Source of the DNA: Sipunculus nudus
Taxonomy: Eukaryota; Annelida; Sipuncula; Golfingiida; Sipunculidae
Length of the DNA stretch: 64,000 nt
Reading direction: 5' to 3'
Assembly (NCBI GenBank): GCA_026874595.1
Contig: CM049311.1
Coordinates: 13,979,676-14,043,675, forward strand
Shown: positions 1 to 9,100 of the stretch, piece by piece
How the letters are laid out: every line of letters begins with the position of its first letter
How positions within the stretch are numbered: position 1 is the first letter of the stretch
Translations under genes and position numbers: made by a program
Notes under the pieces: generated by a model
The model's input: only the letters and a program-made list of their open reading frames with translations
What the model was told of the DNA's origin: nothing
Databases searched by the model: none

Positions 1-1381
1 TACTTTGTCCTTACAGGTAAAATTGCCTATTACATGCAAATGTCTATCTATCTGGTACAATAAAGACACCCATTAACACTCTTTGTTTTACATACATTTG
101 AAAGCTAACATTGGGCTACCCATTTAATCAGAGGAGTTGTGAAAGCTAGTGTGATTTTGTGCGAGGAGGTACAGACTCTAATAGGTTGTTTGAGTATGTT
201 TGTGTTACAGTTTGTGTCTCGTGTCAGGCAAGATTACATCGCTGGCTATGTTGTATCTAAAAAACAAGAGGTTTTAAGTGTACAGTCATTTTTATTGCCT
301 TGGGAATGAAACAAACATATATACGTTCAGACTTTACATAGCCTTAGCCCAGTAGGCTACGTTGCGGTGTTGCATAGCATAAAACCCTTGAGACTGACTT
401 TTGTAAGGCCTCTTACCATTATTGTAGTCGTAGATGACTTCTGTGAATTTAAATACCTGATTCAAAGCAGGTTTTGGAGCTCTCTTCTGTGCAGTAAAAG
501 TTTCTGGAATCCCGGCGGAAAAGGTCACTGTAGTGGTTTTTTTTCAAATTCTTCCCAAGAATGAAAGAAGTCTCCTTCGCTTATCATGTTTGCTGTAAAA
601 CAACGAGTACTACTTCTGATTTCATATGGAATTTTGCAACCCATATATCAGGGTAGATCAAAGGACAGTAAGGCACCTACAACTCCATGTAGTCCTGTGA
701 AAACACTGAAGATGTACCACAAACAAACTGACATGATTTAAACAACTCATCAGGTCCTGTGTAAACTGTGTAGTTGCTATATAAACACAAACAAACACGA
801 GGCTGGTTTTGAGGCTTTTTACCATTGCAGAGATCTCTTTGAAGGTGTGACCACTATGCCACAAGCAAGCTCAAACAACGAACCTAATGATGTCAGTACC
901 TACTTTTATGATATCACCACTATGGCACTAACTGACCGTTGCTCTTACAGCTCCTCTAATTAAATAGGTGTCCCCATGTATCTTTCAAATGTATGACAAA
1001 AACAAAGTGTCTGTGGGTGTTTTTACTGTACCGGCTATATATCATTTGAATGAAAAAAAAACTATTTTACCTGTACAAACAAAACAGCCTGCTGAGCTAT
1101 TATGCCAATACCAGTACGGGAATAAAAATAACCTCTGTAAATTTTTACAACATTTCTCTTATTGAATTTGATTAAAATTTCAATTGAACAGGGGGCAACA
1201 TGATAATAACAGAATTTTCTGCTGAGCAGGTGAAAGATCAACAAAATAAAAGGATAGTTTAGCGGAATTTTATTATTTTATTTGTTTTTCTCGAAAGAAA
1301 TATTCAAATTTGACACACGCAAAACTAAAGAAATCAGCCTGTTTTAGACCTTATGGTAGGTTTATTAATTGTAGCATCGAT
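1..1381. other. 5' flank of VWA gene 1, no gene seen
   Basis: No convincing coding exon is visible on either strand. The ORFs here are short and AT-rich, without codon bias or splice context. The stretch should hold the promoter and 5' UTR of the VWA gene starting at 1382, but I see no clear TATA box. About 1185-1290 resembles 60530-60655 (shared GGGG(G/A)CAACAT and TAACAGAATT blocks), so part of this flank is a dispersed repeat. Confidence 0.6.
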
Positions 1382-1627
1382 ATGATGTGGCAGAAGCTCG
1401 CCTTCGCTTTGGGAGTGTTAGGCGGTTTGGTGTACGGCCAGGTTGACCGCACAGTCGAGAACGAGGCTAAGGGACCCGCGGTTGTGGATGCGGTTGTTGA
1501 CAGGATCCAGGTCACGTGTATCTTTGATAATGACCGCGTCTTCCTCAGGAGGCTGGCTCTGGTCGAGACTAATGACGGAACCGATGCCAACACCTACAGG
1601 AGTGGCTACCACGGTGGAATCTGGCAG
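1382..1627 (+). CDS. VWA gene 1, exon 1 (signal peptide and start of lysozyme-like domain)
   Basis: This exon encodes residues 1-82, starting with the hydrophobic leader and ending at the tryptophan-glutamine pair of GIWQ, phase 0, donor CAG|GTATAA. The block RRLALVETNDG...YRSGYHGGIWQ has the layout of a transglycosylase active site: a Glu followed after ~18 residues by a GlxQ-like turn. No upstream ATG is in frame; the frame is open upstream only from a TTG at 1310. Confidence 0.8.
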
Positions 1628-1880
1628 GTATAAGGTTTCGTTGGGTTTACTAGTTGGATAAAGTTTTGTTGTTACCGTTTTGTGTTTATAACCTAATATA
1701 CAAACTGTTTTCTACATTATATAAACTTTCAAAATAAACATCGGGTCATACAACATAAACTGTCGCTAGGATCTAAGAGAAACATTCTCTGAAGAGGCAC
1801 AGAGAAAACATAAAGGTACAACTTGGCCTAAGGGCCATCTTAAATTTTTGCTTTCCTACTCGCTTTTCTATAAGCAGAAC

Positions 1881-1931
<51 letters not shown>

Positions 1932-4900
1932 AAAACAAATTACAGCAATTCGATTCAGCTGGATGAAAAACAAGTAGAGTTGTATTCGACTTTCCGGCTC
2001 GCTTGGTTGCTCGTGACGTCATTTACAACATAGGGATTCTTTGTCAGTGCTAAATATAGCGTAAATACAATTTTGATATTTCCGTAGGGTTGCATTGACC
2101 TATGCAGAGGCCTATATGTGTGCGTGGTCACGCGCGCACTAACCTCAGCGAATTACCATCCAAATAAATGCGACCCAGTCTGATTTCTATGGGTATATTT
2201 CCAATAAAAAATTATCATAAATAACAACCCCCCCCCCCCCCCCACCCCAAACAAAAAAAATTAAGAATTCACTTCGGTAACAGTTAAAGGGGATATGCCA
2301 TCAGGAAGTCGTGTTGGGCCTTAGTCGTATTTAAAATGAACCAAAAAAAGAAGTCTTGATTGCGGGGTAGTCGTTAAACGGTGTTTCACTGTGGTTAAAG
2401 TAATGCATACATCTTTCTTTGTTTAAACTAGGTGGATGAAGCCAGCTTCAGAAACACACAGGATCCATCTTCTAACAGCAAACTCTCCGACATGTTCACA
2501 AAAATTGAGGAGGAGTTCGATATCGACTGGAAATCTTTGTCGTGGTCAGACTTGAGGAAGCCCCTGTACTCTGGTCTGGCGGCCCGTCTGAAGCTGGTCG
2601 TGTTGAACCAAGAGATCCCGTGGAGTGTGGACGATCAGGCCACGTTCTGGAAGAATGACTACAAAAACAACAACAATCTCGACGTACAAGACTTCAAGAA
2701 TGTGGTAGCGCAATTTGAAAAGGGTAGGCATAACTGATTCATTTATTTTGTGTCTGGTTTCATAATCTCGAGGCTAATCTCATTTTTCATTTATTAATTT
2801 ATAAATAAATAAATAAATATGTTTTAACCATTTCTCGGGGGTTCAATTTTTGCGATCAGTAATCTACGCATAATATATCCAAGTGTCCATTACACATTGA
2901 TTACTTTATATGCGCCCTAAATTTAACAATCTGACGAGGACCCAAGAAAACGAATAGAAAATCTCATCTCCTTCTGTAAGATGTTATGGAAAATCTGATG
3001 TAATTTATAGTGTCAATCTTTGATTTACAGGTTACATAAAATATATATAAATATTTCTTTTGTCTTTTGCCTTTGATAATATAATTAAAATGAAACTTAA
3101 CAATTTATTTTATCATGTATAAAGGGATGGTTATATAACCACCACCACCGACCCCCCCCCCCCCCCCGCCTCCCCTTCCCAGCTTATATAGTTACAGTTT
3201 CGGGATGATACCTACCACGATTCTTTTGTTGGTTTACAGAAATAGAAAGTCTCTACACTAAAAGCAATGGTTCTCAAAATCTAGTTGTATATTCAGGGAT
3301 TACAAAAGAGCTCGTGTGGGCGAGTGCGTGTACGTGTGTGAGATGGTATATGTATGTTCTACAAGAAAAGAAAAAAAATAAACATATCGAAGACACTTTG
3401 ATGACGTACAAGAAAAGAAAAAAAATAAACATATCGAAGACACTTTGATGACGTAAAACTGTATATATATATATAAAATAATATTTCCGTTGCCAAACAT
3501 TTCCGTTGCAGTGTGTGACGTACCCAAGGCAGACATTGCGTTCGTGCTGGATGAGAGCGGATCTATCGGCAGCGGTAACTTCGACACAATGAAGAGCTTC
3601 GTTAACAGCGTGGTGGATTCGTTCGACATAGCATCAAATAAAGTCCGTATCGGCTTAATCACCTACTCGAGTGACAGCCGAGTCAAATTCAATCCAAATA
3701 AGTACAGCACCAAATCGAAGGTAAGAAGTCCTAATATAATTTGAGGATATGGGTATGGTCCATCCGCACTTCGATAATCGCTTGGACGCTGCCCTCGGGG
3801 TATGTATTTTCGTGTCACATCCATGCGCCCTTATCGAAACTTCTCAGGTTCATATCTCCAAGATTCCCGAAGCCTTCCATGTGGGTTGCCATTTTGTGTA
3901 CACAATAAAACCCGGATGTCACAGGTCGCATGTCGAAATTATGGGTATACTTCTAGAGAATCCTAATTTATATTTTTGTTTTATTTTGTCGAATGTTCCA
4001 GTTTGTTCGGACGGAAAGTCCTAAGTGTATAGTCAGAAAATCACAGACGATTTCTGACAAAATATATACACTTTGCGGTCATTTCAGGTCGTTAATTCAT
4101 TTACCTTTGTTATTTCCTTAGGAGGCATACAGCCAAAGCTGCCTTTAAAACTTTCTTTCGTTACCATCTTGCGGCGCCTGCGACAGGTGCCCGTTCTTAT
4201 TTGGATGAGGCAGGGGCGTAGCCAGGATTGAGGGGAGGGGGCCGAAATATTTGACAAAGGCAATTGATGCATATATATATATATTTATATGTGCAATGCT
4301 TAATATTGAAATAAGTCCCAAATCTGCGGATACATTTGATAGGAATTTTATGGTTTTTGTTTGAGAAAATTTCATCATTATTAGACTAAGTGATATTGTA
4401 ACTGCAGCATCCTTTCAATTGCAACAAAATATGTTTTGTGACTGACTGATGTATGAAAGTCATAAATGTAATAACAAATTTGAACAGCCTTGCTGCCCTA
4501 AGAAACAATGTTTTTGGTAACATTTCTAATTCTAGGGAAATCAAACGGTAGTTTCAATTATATTTCCCTTATATTTTTTGTGATCATATAAATTTTCTTG
4601 TCTAGATATCGTAATGATTTTCGAGTTTTATATATCTTTTTGTATCTAAATAAAATAGATGATTTTGTTGTACAAGTATTGTGAAGTTTAATATTTCAGA
4701 GGACATAAATAAAATAAGAAAAGGATAAATAAAAAATTAATTTTAACAAATATACCTTTATACCTTATATTAATAATATTATGATGTTTGTGATATATAG
4801 TAAAGAATAGAAAAACATGACCAAACGTATAAGCTAAATACATGGACCGCTCATTTTTCAAGGTTCACAAGGTTTTCACCATAAAAAATAGAGAAAAAGA

Positions 4901-6123
4901 TACAGTTAAGAACTAATTATATTCACTTGAAATTTTACCTTGAATTAACTTTTGTGAAAAGGTGAAGGATGCAGTCAGTAGAATCAATTACGCACAAGGC
5001 GGAACTAACACCCACAAAGCACTCGATGACTTGAGAAAGATGATGTCATCTTACGGCCGTGACGCTGAAGCCGCTCCGAGAGTCGGGATTGTGCTCACCG
5101 ACGGACAGTGAGTCAGAGTCGCAAATATCTAATTATTTCCTCCCTTCGGCGGAAAGTGTGTAGAGAGAGTAGCAAGAAGTAAATTATTCAAGAGAGTAGT
5201 TAAAAAGAGTAGTTAATCTATCTGAGGTTATTAATTGCCAGGAACGGGACTTGGGTAGTTAGAGTAGCTGAGGTTAATAGTTCACATGTATCGACAGTTA
5301 ATATAAAGAGAAACTAAAGTTATTAGTTCTTACGGACGGAACGTGAGCAGTTAAGAGTACCTGAAGTTAATAATTCCCATGGACGGAAATTAATACATGT
5401 TGTTACAATAGATGATATTAAAATTTCACACTGTAAAATGTGTTAAGGTTTATATATGTTATGGATATTATTTGCATTTTTTTAATTTAAAACATCTTAG
5501 GCCTTTTGTTCTTCATATAGAATCCTCACAAATTAAGAACGCAATATTTGTGTAATAATCTGTTTGTTAGTTTTGTGGTTTGCTTTTTTTTCCTTTTCAG
5601 CACCGAGTGAGAATGTTTTGCCTTTGAGGAGGTATGCGCTCAACTGAGTGACATCTAGTAGCAGATTTATTTATATATTACAGGTCTAACAGCTTCAGTC
5701 TGACCAACTCCTCAGCACAGCTGGTGAAGGATGATGGAACTACGGTGTTTGGCGTTGGAGTGACATCTGGTATCAACCAGCAGGAGCTGATAGCGATCGC
5801 CAGTGAACCAACCTGTCTCCACAAGTTCGAGTTGGCGACCTTCACTGATGTGACGTACTTCACAAACGAGATTATGCGACGATCCTGCAAAGGTACATAG
5901 AGAGCGGTCAGAGACGGCATACCCCGGCTACGTTGTATCTTTTTTAAACCACGTCCTTAATTTAAATTTCTCTCAACTCAATATCCACATGTCTTTTTAA
6001 TACAAATTCCTCCCAACAACTGCTGGTGCCAATGAAATGCACACCATTTCTCAAATCTGGAGCATGATGAAAAATTCATCAATTTTTCACAGATCTAGGT
6101 ATTCCTTGCCACAATATATATGT

Positions 6124-6158
<35 letters not shown>

Positions 6159-9100
6159 GAAAGAGAGAGAGGGAGAGGAGAATATGATATATTATTGAGA
6201 TAGGTTCTTCCCAAACAAAAGAACAGACACAGAGCAGGGTATATTTAAAAAAATATATAAATGCTTATACTAGTGATCCAGTGTTCCTTGTCAGCACAAA
6301 ACGGGTTTATTGGCTCCAACTATAACGCAGTTGCAAGCCAAGGGACTAGGGCTATCAGAAACAATATACGTTCATATAGGTTGTACATATAGTTAATATA
6401 AATTATGAATATGATTAATGTAAAATAATATAATATCACAAAATATATACAATTATTTCAGAAATATAACACTGTCTGTAAATTCAAAATAGGCGGTGTA
6501 TAGCCCTGAGATATCGATATAATTCGATTAAAACGTGAATAAAACTTTATACATTAAAAATCCAGAATTTTAACTTTACATATTCATTACACAACTACAC
6601 AAATTTAGGGGTCAAGTGTACAGTCAAATGACAGAGAGCAAAAGACACACACAGAAATATCGAACGTGTGAGTTTCGGTACTTTTGATCCGCTCTGTGAC
6701 AAACTATACCCTAATATGCATGTAGATCCAAATCACTTATATCTACAGGATGTTGAGGTATCGGAGATCTGCATGTGAATCATGTTCACATTTGATCCGC
6801 AGGGTATTAAAGTATCGTGGGTCTGCATATAGATCCAGATCACTTTTTTTCCTCAGGGTGTTAAGGTATCGTGGATCTGCATATAGATCCAGATCACTTT
6901 TTTTCCTCAGGGTGTTGAAGTATCGTGGATCTGCATGTGGATCCAGATCACATTTGATCCTCAGGGTGTTAAGTATCGTGGATCTGCATGTAGATCCGGA
7001 TTATTTTTTATCCGAGGGGTGTTTTTTAACGTTTTTTTTATGGAGGTAACCGTCTCCATTTTTTAATGCTTTGCTCAACTAAGTATATTCGCATCTGCAG
7101 AGTTCCATTCCAGTTTCGGACTACGTGACAGGGGCATATATCCGATTTTTCTGGTGTGAACCAGGTTCGTTATACCACTCCTGCTGGCCCTGAGTGTGTG
7201 TCATCCCCAATACTGGGTCATGACACCGTGGAACCCCCGAAAGGCGCACTCGTTTGTGAGTGAAACATGACTGATGGGCACAGTCTCCCCATCAAGCCTG
7301 CAACGCTCAACCTGGATGGGGGCCGACCGTGAAAAATCCCACCGCCTCGGCTGAGATTCGAACTCACTATCTTCCGGCTTTGAGTCCTGCGCTCTACACC
7401 TAAGCCACAGAATCCGCGAGGTATTAAGGTACCATGGATCTGCATTTGGATCCAGTTCACATTTGATCAGCAAGGTGTTAAAGTGTCGTTGATCTGCATA
7501 TAGATCCAGATCACTTTTTTTCCTCAGGGTGTTGAAGTATCGTGGATCTGCATGTGGATCCAGATCACATTTGATCCTCAGGGTGTTAAGTATCGTGGAT
7601 CTGCATGTAGATCCGGATTATTTTTTATCCGAGGGTGTTTTTTAACGTTTTTTTATGGAGGTAACCGTCTCCATTTTTTAATGCTTTGCTCAACTAAGTA
7701 TATTCGCATCTGCAGAGTTCCATTCCAGTTTCGGACTATGTGACAGGGGCATATATCCGATTTTTCTGGTGTGAACCAGGTTCGTTATACCACTCCTGCT
7801 GGCCCTGAGTGTGTGTCATCCCCAATACTGGGTCATGACACCGTGGAACCCCCGAAAGGCGCACTCGTTTGTGAGTGAAACATGACTGATGGGCACAGTC
7901 TCCCCATCAAGCCTGCAACGCTCAACCTGGATGGGGGCCGACCGTGAAAAATCCCACCGCCTCGGCTGAGATTCGAACTCACTATCTTCCGGCTTTGAGT
8001 CCTGCGCTCTACACCTGAGCCACAGAATCCGCGAGGTATTAAGGTACCATGGATCTGCATTTGGATCCAGTTCACATTTGATCAGCAAGGTGTCGTTGAT
8101 CTGCATGAAGATCCAGATCACTTTTATTTCTCAGGCTGTTAAAGTATTGTGGATCTGTATGTAGACCAACATCACTTTTGATCTACAGGGTGTGAAAGTT
8201 CCATGGATGTGCATTTGGATCCAGATCACCTTTGATCGGCAGGGTGTTGAAGTATCGTGGATCTGCATTTGGATCCAGATCACCTTTGATCGGCAGGGTG
8301 TTGAAGTATCGTGGTCCTGTATGTAGACCCAGATCACTGTTTATCCTCAAGGTGTTAAGGTATCTTGGATCCACGTGTAGATCCAGATCACCTTTGATCC
8401 GAAGGGTAATGAGCTGTTTGTGGATCAGGATGGATTTTTTCCGTAACAGTTACATCAGTAAATGACTCTGCCTAAAAAAACACTAGTGAAAAGATTCAAA
8501 TGACAAAATTTTTTACCTTATATACACATTTCCGTCTAAGGAGTAATTTTGGGTACTGCAACACAGCTGCTGTGTTGAAAAAGAATAGAAATCGGCAATG
8601 AGTTTCAAATGAAGAAATAAACACAAAACTAGCGGCACTGAGTTATTGGGGCTGGTACTATCAGAAAGAAAAACAAAGTATTCATATATCGGAACTTAAA
8701 ACTATAACTAGAAGTATAGTCGTAGCGCATGTACCCCGTCAGGGCCCTAATCCAACGCCCTAAATACCGGATGAATTCCTCTGTCCCTCGTTCGGTCAAG
8801 AGCATCGCCCAATTTCACAATGCATATACAGTAGAACCTCTCCTTACGGGCAAATCTGTACTAAGGGCACCTCCTATGTACGGCCATTAACGGGCAGTCC
8901 CCTGAAAGTAGGTCCAGAAATCTATAACCTCCCTACTTAGTGCACCTCTCTATTTTGACTTAAATGTCCGATCCCGTCAGTTTTCGTAGTTCGGAGGTTC
9001 TATTGTACTCAATTAATTTAGACTCCTTAAAACTTTTATGGATTTTTCCTTGGTTGTTGTCCAAATCCTCTTCTAAGTTTCATAGAAATCTTTCATTAAA

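Larger units (their letters stand above)
6865..8097. repeat. Recent tandem duplication, two ~615-bp units
   Basis: The segment running from the 54-bp units through TTTTTTAACG, TTTCGGACTA and the SINE to GCGAGGTATTAAGGTACCATG occurs twice with an offset of 615-617 bp. Only a few substitutions (e.g. ACTACGTG/ACTATGTG, CTAAGCC/CTGAGCC) and two small indels separate the copies, so the event is young. The breakpoints fall in the minisatellite units, as expected from unequal exchange. Confidence 0.9.
6750..8420. repeat. 54-bp minisatellite block, interrupted by duplicated SINE segments
   Basis: Units of ~54 bp with the core GGATCTGCATGTGGATCCAG and TTTGATCCTCAGGGTGTT repeat between 6750 and 7010, 7440 and 7630, and 8070 and 8420. 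Cleanly spaced units start at 8186, 8240, 8294 and 8348. The WGGATCY cores are themselves palindromic. The array lies in intron 5 of VWA gene 1 and creates spurious ORFs on both strands. Confidence 0.9.

Noticed and set aside
1418-1612. Minus-strand ORFs over VWA exon 1
   Set aside because: Shadows of the real plus-strand exon, which has a signal peptide, splice sites and a continuing frame.
6750-7049. 99-codon ORF with repeated YRGSAYRSRS
   Set aside because: Translation of the intronic 54-bp minisatellite.
7387-7436. tRNA gene on the minus strand
   Set aside because: A- and B-box words are present, but no proper cloverleaf was found. Two more copies with the same body mark it as a SINE.
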